NCBI GenBank assembly: GCA_947652115.1
Contig: OX393568.1
Location: 2,369,347-2,433,346, forward strand
Length of the DNA stretch: 64,000 nucleotides
Direction of reading: 5' to 3'
DNA from: Blastomussa wellsi
Taxonomy: Eukaryota > Cnidaria > Anthozoa > Scleractinia > Plerogyridae
Shown here: positions 21,701 through 33,400 of the stretch, in pieces
Numbering within the stretch: the first letter of the stretch is position 1
How the letters are laid out: every line of letters begins with the position of its first letter
The notes under the pieces: generated by a model
Told to the model about the DNA's origin: nothing
The model's input: the letters and a program-made list of their open reading frames with translations, nothing else
The model's database searches: none
Made by a program: the position numbers and the translations under genes

Positions 21701-24379
21701 ACTTAGCAAAGAGCACCAACTTAAAACCTTGGTCCAGGGAATCCAAAGAAGGGTCAACTAAGCTCAAAGTGCACACAAAATCAGAACCTTTGGACTTGAA
21801 GGGACTCTTGAAGAACTTCACAACTCCATACACATTGATGATAGTGTTGATTTTCAAGTCTGCCAGCTTTGTATATGCTACCTGTTTTGGCTGCAAGTCA
21901 AGCCTGCTTCTTTTGCTTGGTGATTCACAATTGCTACCATTGCTAATGCTATGTGCTGTAGTTTTAGATACTACAGGTAAAGATTTCTGAATAACTGCTT
22001 CACTGTCATTAGTAATTTTGTTATTTTTGTTTCCCGTGTCTTGCATTATCCATATTTTGAGAGCTTCATTGCTTTCATCAGCAATAATATTAAATTGATG
22101 CCCATCTCTTGAGGACGTCTCAACTTGTGCTCCTGTTATCATAAGGACATCATTTTCCTTCACTATCTTGAACTTCTCAACAAACTTCCCTTTCAAGAAG
22201 ACTGAGATGACATCTTGTCCATTTTTATCATTGCAAGAGCCTGATTGGCTACAAACACCAACATCCTTGATGGAAACTTTCATTTTCCAGCCACTTGATG
22301 TCAAGAAGCTTGGATAAACAGTAGTTAATACTCCTGTGAAGAGAATTTTTTCAAACAAGTTGACTGGCTGATATTTCTGACAAAAATTGTACTCAGACAA
22401 ACTATCCATATATAACAGGAAAGAGCCAATTAACCCACATTGATTTCCATGATAAAATTTACAAGTAAGACATGCTAGTGTATATAAAAACAATATCAGC
22501 TGAGGGTTCAGTTGGCCCTTTCTCAATAATATCAACCACCATTGTTTAGCATTCTATGAATATTCTACAAGATGACTGAACACAACAGAAGATTTTATCC
22601 AAACAATGGATAAAGGAATGAGGTATTGTTGTATTTTGGTTCGTTGTTGATATGTACCAGTCAAATTGTAGCTTCAACATCCCCCCTGGGCATACCCCAG
22701 GCATTTGAAGCCCTTACCATACCCAGGGGTGGGGAATTTGATCCTCACACATATAGGGTGGGGAATTTGAATGTTAGCCTCAATTTCATGTAGTGTTCCT
22801 GCGATTCCATGTGGGTTGATAAATCAGGCGGAGGCCAAAATGGCAAGTTTTGCGAATTTCAATGGAGTGTTCAAGCGTTTTGTCGAGCAAAGCTAGGCCA
22901 GGTTGATAACCAAACTTGGTTTTCCTTCCATTGCTTTGTTTTCCATCAGTCCAGATGAACATTGGCACTCCCCAAGATACAAGTGTACCACAAAGGACAA
23001 AAAACTTGAATTTCATATATCAGTTCCCCATTAGAAAATGCTTCAAGCTCTGAGAGAGCGGCATTCACTCCGAATGAGATGAATGTAGCGAAACAGACAT
23101 TCGCTTGAATCTTTCCACCTCTATCGGGGAACATTGTATTCAACTTGATGAATCTGCTTCAGATACAAAGCCAGATCACAGAAACCTCGTAAGCTCAGAT
23201 GCGTTTATCTTTGTTTCACATGTAGTGCTGTGTCGCACGCCTCGAGGCAGACAGGCTTTTCTCACAAGTGAAACCAAGTTCTACCACAAAATCCACCAGT
23301 GGACATTTTTGACTCTCACTCATTATAGAATTTCAAACAAATTCTCACTTGAGGCCCTTAGCCTATGATTGGAGTCTCCGTAAAAACTTTTAAAATTGCA
23401 TCTGCAAACTCTACAAAAATCATTCAAAGGCCAGCCTTCCCTTCACTTGTTCTTGGGAGTTTTGCTGATCAAAGACATCCCTTTCGGTCCTTTTGCTGCA
23501 TTCTTTTTGTCACGTTTACTTGTGAAGAAAACTATTTTCATCTTTGAACTCCGGGGATAGCAAAGACAAGGGAAATTGACAGGGTGTCAAGATAAGGATT
23601 AAACCATTGGGTGCGGTTGATTAGATTTGAAATTAACACCAAAAAATCGCTCGGCCGTGGCGGTGTGTCGGTAGTCCCTTTTTTTCATGCCTCGCAGTGT
23701 GGGCGTGTCTCCCAGGTTTTGCGTGGCAATTTTTCGCTTCGCACTAGATGGACTAAGAAAAAAGGGACTTGTAGATGATATTTGGGTGGTTGAGATATTA
23801 TCGCGTTCTTGTAGGTAAAACTGCACCAACAGATGTTAGGGTTCTGTAGCAGTTTGATTACTGCGTTTGATCTCGACTTCAAGACAGGGTTCGTACTCTT
23901 TTGAGCTTTTGAAATTCCATGACTTTCCATGACCTTTTCCATTACTTATCCAAGTTTTCCATTTGAGCATTTTCTAGGAAATCATCTTTCATTTTGGGTA
24001 CGTTTTTACTATTTTCTTCACGAAAAAACCTAATTGATTTCGTACTTTTTGGAAAACATAATTTCCCATGACTTTCCATGACCCACACTCAAATTCCATG
24101 ACTTTCCAGGCCTGGAAAATGAAATTCTAGAATTCCATGACTTTCCGGGTTTTCCATGACCTGTACGAACCCTGCAAGAGCATAATTCAATTTGGGCCAC
24201 AGAAAAGTGACTAATCTGCTCTTACCTCTCACAGCACAAGATGAAAAATCTATCTTTTGCTGTATATCTTTGATTGCGATGTACTGGTATCTCTTTTCAA
24301 TCTCCTTGATAGAAGAAATGTCTTTTAGAATTTGAACCACTTCGTTTTCCTTGGGGGGAAGACAGTTGCTACCCGCCAT
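18791..24379 (-). CDS. POT1: Protection of telomeres 1 (POT1), with extra N-terminal OB-like domain
   Basis: Four coding exons in phase: 24226-24379, 21586-22333, 20509-21004, 18791-19654; about 753 aa against 634 in human. POT1 binds single-stranded telomeric DNA within shelterin and controls telomerase and end protection. Residues from about 205 match OB1 (I-I-N-V-Y-G-V-V-K-F-F-K, then a G-D-I-V-C-F-R strand). Exon 3 matches OB2 (L-T-L-W-D-G-S, F-L-Y-D-N-H). The last exon carries the G-T-I-C-G-R-G segment and the C-terminal OB3 domain with C-x2-C and C-x2-C pairs and the P-W-L-E-L end motif. The roughly 200 residues before OB1 are absent from vertebrate POT1. Residues about 40-165 look like another OB fold (F-S-S-C-A-V-R-G-V-L, then I-S-V-F-L-K-G-K, then E-N-D-V-L-M-I-T-G-A). 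A Lys/Arg-rich linker follows. The exon 1-2 junction is inferred from phase and an RG|V match. Confidence 0.92.
21238..21411. mobile_element. 174-bp foldback MITE in POT1 intron 2
   Basis: The terminal inverted repeats are AGCAATAGACCACAAGTTTC and its partner ending GTGTTGTCTATTGCT, continuing inward through TATGGTTTATA / TATAAACCATA. No coding capacity. Confidence 0.8.
23885..24174. mobile_element. 290-bp MITE with CAGGG ends and 5-bp TSD
   Basis: The ends are CAGGGTTCGTAC and GTACGAACCCTG, perfect 12-bp inverted repeats, flanked by CAAGA at 23880-23884 and 24175-24179. The interior is built from repeated CCATGACTTTCC units. It resembles hAT-type MITEs by its CAGGG ends. It lies in POT1 intron 1, 51 bp from exon 1. 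Confidence 0.85.
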
Positions 24380-24468
24380 TTTTTGAGGATTACCCAGAAA
24401 TTCTTACGCGCGCGGCTGAGCCTCAGTATTTGAAAGAAGTTGTCAGCGTTCATTCAAAGGAATCCAAT
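24380..24468. promoter_or_regulatory. 89-bp bidirectional promoter, POT1 / CWF19L2
   Basis: Only 89 bp separate the two start codons. The spacer has a CGCGCGCG-like core near 24408 and no TATA box. Both 5'UTRs must be very short or overlap the opposite gene. Confidence 0.7.
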
Positions 24469-27400
24469 ATGGCGGATTTGATAAACTTTGTTTCCAAGAG
24501 AGAAATTGACGCTAAAAAGGAAGAAAAGAGAAAAGCAAGAAAGGAAATCCTCAAAAAAGTAAGTGTGATCGCTTTCTCGCACGTTAAAACGGACCACAGG
24601 CACAGTGTTTTCCAACAACAAGAACCACGGCATCTACAAAACCCCACAAAACGTAGTTCGGTTGCTGTCAACCGTAGATCGATGTTCGACAGTAATGAAC
24701 TAAATCATCTGATACTCACTTGAAAGCAAACATTCCATAATCATTTACTTGATTTATTCTTATTTGACGTCTTTTTTGATTTATCAGGCAAAGGACGACT
24801 ATGAACGACAGCAGAGGAGAAAAGCAAAACGCATCGAGAGTGGTGAAAGTTCTTGGATGCTGCCTTCTCTAAGCAAGAGGTTGACAGTGGAAGATGAAAA
24901 CAACGATAAGGTTGATTTTACTTTGATGATCCAGGAATGATCGGTAGGGTAGCAGCTCTCGTAAGCTTGAAATTCTATCGGCAGCAGTTGCTATTGTTTT
25001 AGGGGCTAGGAGCATTGTCCCTGTTGTTTGTTCTCTCAATGCGTCGCAAGCTATTCATTTGAGACCTTACGAGAGCTACTACCTCGTCCGCAGTGATAGA
25101 CTCTTATTAAACTTTCATCTTGGAAGGAATCGTGTAGGCATACATATAGGGTTATAAGGAAATCATGCCTGACTCCTAACTGAAATTATGTCCCCTATGG
25201 GTTGGGGGTGGAGTGGGGGAAGGGGGAGGGAGGCTTGGGGGCTTTTAACAGTGGTGAATGGTCTCTGAAAAAATATGAGTCTCACAATTTTAGTTAAAGT
25301 TCATGGGTCTTGCAATCTCATTTTTTGAGTGATTCCGAACATCGTTATTTTTCTGCATAGCTGCTTTACAGTCTCAATCTCAGTCTCACAATCCAAAATG
25401 TTAAAAGTTTTCAGCCTCAAAGGGTGCTAATCGCGCTGTATTAAAAAGTCCAACATTTACCATTCCCCACCCCTATCAAAAACTTGTTGGACTAGTAGGA
25501 ACCAGTCTTATTCATTATGGTGAAGTGGTGTAGGCTTGGTGTTGGGTTTAGAGCGGCCTCTCAAGACTTAGTTATTACTATTTAAATACTAAAGCCGTTA
25601 AATACCAAGGCATGATTAACTTGTTGAGGGGTTTCATTAAGTTTTTGTGCAGGAGGCGAGAAGGGTTTTTTGAGCCAGGTATTTTTAGTTTTCCTTAAAA
25701 AGAAAGTAAGTAGAGAAGACTAAGACAGCCAGGCAAAGTCGTGGCTAAGTTCACAGCCGATCAATTTGCCTGGTGCCTGGCCCTTAATGAACCTCCAGTT
25801 GTTTAAGCATTTAGTGTGATTGTCATGCCATCTTTTTGTCAGGATAAATCAAAGAGGAAAAAACACAAGAAAGAGAAGAAACAGAAAAAAGACAAGAAAG
25901 AGAAAAAGGTACATCATTCTGCACAAGGCACAGGCCTCCCCTACACCTACACTGGGGTTTCAAAATGTTTTGAAGTAGTTATCCATGACTGGATGAGTAA
26001 GCAGTTGTTATAAGTGAGCTTTCTTGTTGCAAGCTGATTTGTATGACCAGAGTAGCCAGCGGCATAATAGCCAAGTAACCGGTGGAAATCTGGCAGTCAC
26101 CGGCTTGTTTTGAGACCCATGCATGCACAGGTACCCTATCCACAGCTACCCCATGCACAGTATCTTGTTCACAGACATCCCATGTGCAGGTACTTCTTAC
26201 ACAAATATCTCATGCTTTAATAATCACTGTTGTTCAGTGATACATCTATAAACAGTGACAGAGATTATTCATTTAATATTATAGCACAAGAAACAGAAGG
26301 ATGACAGAAACAGAGGGGATCATTTCTCATCAGACTCAGTGAGTGCAATTTACACCTAGGAATTTCAGTGCTCTTCATTGCATTGTAAACTGACTTAATC
26401 CAAAAAGTTGTAATTAAGAAAGAATATTTCATATGATATGAAATTTATATTATAATCATATTATCAGTGTATCATCAGTAGATAGTGTCATCAGTATATG
26501 TACATGTATGCATGCCGCTGTTTATGTCATCATTAATAAATTATCATAATATAATTAACAGTGTTGTTATTTGTAATTAACTGAGGAGGAATCAAATGAC
26601 GAGTGGGTTGAGAAAGGAGCTGACAGTGCGACAGCTGATGAAGTGAAATCCTCCTCTCAACTTCAGGTAAATAAACCTTCAATACCCGTCAGCTGCATCT
26701 AAGCGTGAACACGTGGAGAAAAAGCATGTTCTAATTGGCTATCAAACATTGCATGTTTGTTTGCCAAATTTCAAAGTTTGAAGCAATGTCAGACAACATT
26801 CTGCACAAGAGGTCACAGAAGTGTAATGTTGATAAGTAAATTTATGTTGGCTGCCACAATTCTTTACAGTATTTCTAACTGGTACAGATTAAACCCTTAT
26901 GCAGTTATTAGGTGTCAAAAATGGCTTTGCTTTGCTAAACCTTTGGAATAAAACATCATAACAAACAATGTCAATGAGGCTTTTTAGGGCTAGTGAACAA
27001 ACATTGAAACAATCAGGGTTAAGAATCCCACCTGGCAGGAGGCAGACCAGTAGGCTTTTCACAAGCATAGCCAAGAAGTTGAACTCGGGGCTAGTGAGAA
27101 CAAAACCAGCTAGTGGTCAGAATGGGACTTGAAGCCACGACTTAGGATTTCAAGTCAAATGTTCTAAATTTATCCCCTGCCTGACCACACTGCCTACTAC
27201 ATAAAGTCTGTGTATGAATCTAGTAGCCATCAGGCCAACACTTGCTGCTTTCTATGAGTATTTCTACTCCTTCCTAATCTGAAGTGTGAGACCCTAATTA
27301 GGGTGAAAAGATGTCTTCAGACTACATGTAACTCCTCCCTGGATGGAATACTTTCCCATTGCAGGGTCACCTCAGCATTTATTTTACCAGTAATAAATTG

Positions 27401-30400
27401 ACCATTTTCGCATTACCCATAATACACCTTGTTTACCCCCCAAAATTTTGCATAAGCATTGTCTACCGATTCTCTTGGGACGACTAATACCCAGGAGAAT
27501 TGGGAAACAAAGGTTATGCAAAATTTTGGGGGGGTAAGCAAGGTGTATTATGGGCAATGCGAAAATGGTCAATTGATGCATTTTTGTGTTGAGAAGGACA
27601 GTGACTGTCAAGTGTCCTGCCCATAACACAACAGAATGACTCTGGCGAGAGCATAAAGCCAGATTTGTTGATTGGACATCCGATGGGCCAACCATTATGC
27701 TAACACACCTCTCGCATGACTGACCATAAGTTATTTATTTAACAAAACCTTGTTCGTAGCAGCATCGTGACAGCTGGATGCTGTATCCATCAATCACGTC
27801 AAGCTCTTGGGAACCAATGGCTGTGGATGAAGAACAGAAACAAGAGGAGAACAAAGAGGCAGATGACAAATTAAAAGCATTGTCTTGTATAGATCAGGTA
27901 ACAGGCAAACAGAGGTTGGATTTGGGTAATTGCACTGCTGTAATGACCAACTCACTCTTAATAATGGACACCTCTGTAATACAAGTCCTTCTACAAGGCA
28001 GACAACAGCACCAGTTGGTGTTGGTCTGTGCATGCTGTTTTTTAGTCATTACACTGTCTCTAAACTCTCTAAAGGCAGGGCACCTTACTACAGTGGGCAT
28101 ATGGTGTCAATCCTGATGGTGTTCTTCGGAGAGATAGGGGATTGTATTTCCATTATTGCTGTTAGAATGAACCATTTTAAAGACGTTGTGGTAAAGGAAG
28201 CTTTTATTGATGATATGAACTTAGGTGCTTCAGTCAGTTGCTACCATGGTATCAGTACCAGAAATTTCAAATGTACCGTTAGTTTTGATAAAAAAACTCA
28301 CAGGTACTCGGGGTCACCATGCCATGTGAAAGCAAAATTTAATACTTTCCGAGAATTATGTTCAGGAGCTGAAAAGTTGTATGGGCGCTAATAAAGAAAA
28401 TAGTATGAAAGACATTTCTATAGCGCCATATCCAAAGATTCATGGCGCTTAACTATGGAATAGTTCAAACAGAAATAAGATTTGTTAAAAAAAATTACAT
28501 CAGTGATAAAACATTAGTATACAAAACTACTACCAGTAACTGAAATTTATATCCTAATATTTAGTCTAAGATTAATTATTATTTTGTTGTTTTAATTCAG
28601 TTGTTTGTTTGTTTACAGCCTGGGCAACATCATAAAGAGCTTAACCCATACTGGAAAGACGGCGGTACAGGACTACCATCAGAGAGAGATACGTCACAGG
28701 AAACCACTCAAGTGGAAGGTATCAGAACTTTAATGCATTACTAGAGAGGTGGCCTTTGTGAGAGATGGTATTATCAACTGTGGATTGAGAATTTGGTGTG
28801 AATTGAACACTGATCACAAGACTGCAAGCTGCTGAAGTCAAGAACTGTGTCATTGACAACAGTTAATATTCACTGCGACTAATAGAGTTTATTTAAATTT
28901 GTTTTTCTTAGAAAGTCATAGGAGTTCATTTAGCAGTGCTTGGTTAAAGAAAGCTTATCAAAGGGCTAAGGACCAAGCTGAAGAGGAAGGAAAGAGTTTC
29001 GCTGATATCGTCACTAAAAGATATGGGGTTAGTGACTTCAGACTGGGTTAATATTAGCAAGGAATAAATAATCATGTCGCTTTGTATGCACCAAACTAGT
29101 GGACATTGTTTTTATTCTTTCCCCATTCTGGTGAGTCAGAGCTTGGACCTTGGGTACCAGAGGGTTTTCTTTAGAGGCAAACCGCGCTATCAGTAAGCGG
29201 CAAAGCCTCTGTCAGCCAGTATCAGCGAGTGGCAAAGCTGCAATTGTGACATTTTCACCGTGATTGTTGTGTGGCACGATTGTGTGTGCTATTGTGGCTT
29301 TGTCCATCACTGATAGCAGCTTTGCCGCAAAAAAACTCTCTGGCACCCAGGGTGAGGTGTAGCTAGTATTATAATTATTTATGCTGACATGCTCTAACAT
29401 GCTGTTTCTTGTGTGTACAACTTATAATCTCTTTTTCCAATATTTTGAATTTAGTCTGTAGAGAAATTAGAAATGATGATCAAGGAAGCAGAAGAAAGGT
29501 ATTCTGCATGCTGATTATCTTAGTAAACATGTTCTAATTTGTGTGTGAAGTATAGTGTGAAAAAAATCCAAGTCCCAGATGGGATTTGAACCCATTCATA
29601 GGGACAGACCACAATCTAAATGTTGGCTCCTGTAAAATATATCTAATTGCCATAACCGTTCATCAGTAGGATGCCTAAAATGCTAATAATTCCACAATTG
29701 GTTTCGGCTCCATCAAATCCATGTATTCCTTTCAATGCTCTCTTGGAGGTTGGTTGGTCACATCTTTGATATGCTTTAATGTGACTGTGTGATGCAGTTA
29801 AGGTGGATCGTACCAGTTTTTCGTAGGTGGGAAGTCTGGTGACGAGCGTGCGAGTCACGCGCGAGATAGTCCGCGATTTATAGCTGAAATACAAAACAAA
29901 TATGGCGGCGCGTGGGTTCTTACATGCAAGGTTGCTTTTGTTCTGTTTATCAGAGATTGGATGAACAAGAAAGTTGTTCTTTGAGCGCCGGTTCTTGGGC
30001 AATTCGAAATGCGTCAATTTTTTTTTGGAACTCAATGCCCGAGTTACAAAGTTAAAATTCCCGTTTGTGCTGCGATCGATCCTGTCGGCGATCGCAAAGA
30101 TCTTATTGTTTCTGACAGCTTTGCTTTCAACAGAATGTGGCAAATCAAACAAAACTTTGAAAGGAAATCGTTAAAAGGGAGGCCAAACGTTCAATAAAAC
30201 AGTTCACGGCACAACTACTAACTAATTCCACGGCATATCCCAGTGAAGTCGAGATTCTCGAAGATGATCCTCAAAGTAGTGTCGAAGACCAAAGAAAACA
30301 AAACGACGGTAAGTGCGTGGTCGCGCGTGTATGAACGCGAATAGGTCAGCGGTAGTCAAAACTGAGCATGAGTAAATGCTTGTCATATAAAGTCAAGATT

Positions 30401-33400
30401 TTGAAGTGCGTGACGACGCGCGTGGATATTGTTGAACTCACGAAGGCTTTTCCAAAAGAACAAGCCCGGTGACCCTATTTTTTTATTGTTTCAATATTTT
30501 CCCCTTACTGAGAGGAAACGTCAGACGTAATTTTAAAAAATTCTACGAAAGGAATTTTTCTGTTCTCACAAATTGCCTTTTTTCACATTTATAAAAAATC
30601 CGCTTCGTAGAATTTTGTTAAAATTATTATACAGCTTCCTTTTCAAATGCCAAAGGTTATAACGTGAAAAAAATTGGGGGTCACCAGGTTGGTTTTCAAG
30701 TTTTATGCGCCAGAAGCTGAAAAGTAGGTCCGAATAATCATCAAGTACCGTTACCATGGTGACAACTGATGACGAAATACTTGTCGTTTTTGGTCAAGAA
30801 CAAAATATGGAATTGAATCATACGAACATTTTGTTATGGCCTTGGATTGATATTTTGCTCTTTCCTTCCAAAGTTGACACAGTCAAAAACCTGAAAACTG
30901 GTACCATCCACCTTAAGAGCTATATGACTGTGCCATTCATCATTTGACTGAGTAACCTCGCGATGTAGTTCCAGTCATGACCCACATTTGACAATTGCTC
31001 ACCATAGTCTCCAGTAGCTCAGTGGTTAGAGCATCTGACTAGATCACAGAGGGTTGTGGGTTCAAATCCCATCTGGGACTCAGATTTTTTCTGAGTTTCC
31101 CTGCCATTTTGATGCCATTTAAGTGTTGATGTATTTCTTTCATTGCTCTCTTGGAAGTGTTGTGTGGTTCAAGAAAATGTCCATAGCCACCCCCCTCAAA
31201 AGCCAAGATAGATTGTGAGCAGTCTCTCATTTGCTCTTAAGTCTGTGGAGACAAACATGAACTAGTGAAAGAGCACATTACACGAGCCACAAGCTAAGAG
31301 TAGCACAGGCATTGGGCATCTTTTGCTCTTTTTTCAAGCACCCATGCTACTCGTAGCTTGTGGCTTTGCCACTTGTGTATCCCGCTGTGTCACCATTTTA
31401 GAGCTTGCCCCCTCTGACTTGAGAGCAAAGCAGAGAGTTCTCGCAGTCTACCCCCAGAGGGTCATTACAAATTAAAGGGGAGTGAATGGGTCTCAAAGGA
31501 TAGGCAAAGTATGATTTTCCAGATGGGTGGGTGGGTGGTGGGTCATAGCAAAACACACTCCATAGGGTGGGGGTGTGTCAAACCAAAATATTTCCCCTGG
31601 GGCGGTACATATATTTTCCACATAATTTCCACTTCATGATATTTAGGATGCCCAGAACCATAAGATGTTTGCACTGCTCAATCTGGATTAAACTAAGCCT
31701 GGGGAGAATTTTGAGAATTTGACATAATCATGTATAAGGCAGTGCTTTCTATAAGCATCGACAACCGACGAAAAAGCGTCACCTACTTCATTCTACTCTA
31801 AAATCGACTGCTTGTTTCTCAAAATTGATTGAAGAAATTCAAGAGAGATTCTTTTAAAACAGTCGGCTTCTCTACTAAAACTAACTGCCTACTTTAAATG
31901 TTATTCGAACCGCTGATAAGGCCTAGCTATCAAACTATGAAGGGGCAATTTGTCATGACAAATTGTATTCAAAATTGACTTCTTTACTTCAATATCTTTC
32001 AGGGAGTCAAAACAAAGGAAGGAAGTTTCGCAACCTACAAGCAGAGAGAGATACAGAGACGAGTGGGATAAACGGGATGATAGACGACGAGAGAGAGATA
32101 ATAGAAGACGGAAAGAGAGAAGCCCTAACAGGTATGACACGCACAAAACAAGGTCACACGAGATATCTGGCGATGGCACATACAGGTCTGCTAGAGATAC
32201 TGAGGAAGACAAATGGAGAAGCCGTGACCATGAAGGAAGAGAACGATTGAAAAGTGAGACTACAGCATTTTTACGTCCCACCGACAACGATAGCAGGTAA
32301 CGGAGGTTTTGTTTCTCCGTTGTGGACACCGTTGAACTAATGCTGATAGTGTTATTTTATAGATCGGGGAGTCTCTATCCAGTCCCTCTCGGACAATTTG
32401 CTACAGCCCGTGTTTTTTGTTAGGGCTGTTGCTAAGTAACATGTCGCTTCCTGGTAACATCAAGATGACGTCATGGCATTCGTAGTATTCATGATACTCC
32501 TCATTCCATGCGTTAACCGAAATATGCAAGAAATAACGGAATTTGTAGTTCATGCCGCAACAGACCTCAAAACATCTCTTTTTTTCTCAAAACAGCAAAT
32601 TAACGTACGATTTAAAATATTCCTATTCCGTTATCACTGCCTCCTTTGCCACAAAAGGCTGGCAAGCCGGCGCAGTTCCTTATTTGTCGTTTTTAACGAA
32701 TAATTAGGATATGATCAAGTCTAAGGAAAAAGAAAAAGTGACGTTCTAACTCCACATTAACTATTACAATTACCTTTCACAACAATTCGCAGCCATTGTC
32801 TCAATGTCTGTAATGTTCTCTTTAGCTCTTCTTTTGCTGGAAAGTTCAAGCGTCCGCAGTCATCATCAGTGACGTCATCGTCCTGGGACTTTGATTTGAA
32901 AGAAGAATCCAGGGGCAGAGAAAGACATTCCAATGACAGACCGAGCTCCAGGCCCTCTGGCGGTTGGAGAAAGAAACAAGAGCCTAGAACTGAGAAGGGG
33001 TCATCTGCTCAGGCAGTAGAGGATTCTGGGAGAGAAGACGTCGCTCAACATGCTGGGAGAGATGGCGTCGCTCAGCATACTGGGAGAGAAGGCATCGCTG
33101 AGGAAAATAATCAGAATCCAGAATCAGGGACAGACGACAGCTCGAGCTCCGAGGGAGAAGCTGAAGAGAAGAGGGCGATTGTGATTCCTGCAAAGAAGAT
33201 CACCGAAAAAGATCTCAATGACATTGGAGCAAAGATTATTAAGGCAGAAATCATGGGAAATAAGGTGTGTGGTGTTTAATGCATATCAGAGGGCATTTCA
33301 TGTAGGTATTTTTTGGTCATGTCTTTGGGCCTCCGAGCTAGTTTTCTCGTAAAACTCGATCACATGGCAACCCATTGGGAAGTGAGGGCGACGATCGATA

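Noticed and set aside
22334..22535. POT1 starting at an internal codon near 22535 by extending exon 2 upstream
   Set aside because: A phase-correct acceptor (TTCTCTTCACAG) at 22334 joins the promoter-proximal exon at 24226-24379, giving a better start; an alternative transcript cannot be excluded.
27930..28391. 153-codon open frame inside CWF19L2 intron 6
   Set aside because: It overlaps the exon 6 donor region, has no family resemblance I can see, and both flanking exons join in phase without it. Left as chance or repeat-derived.
29643..30152. 169-codon minus-strand open frame
   Set aside because: It crosses the end of the TTAA element and a SINE-like repeat, so it cannot be a single old gene.
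31010..31085. tRNA gene with AGA-like anticodon
   Set aside because: Mismatch in the anticodon stem, acceptor stem poor, and the body continues as a repeat shared with 29555-29740.
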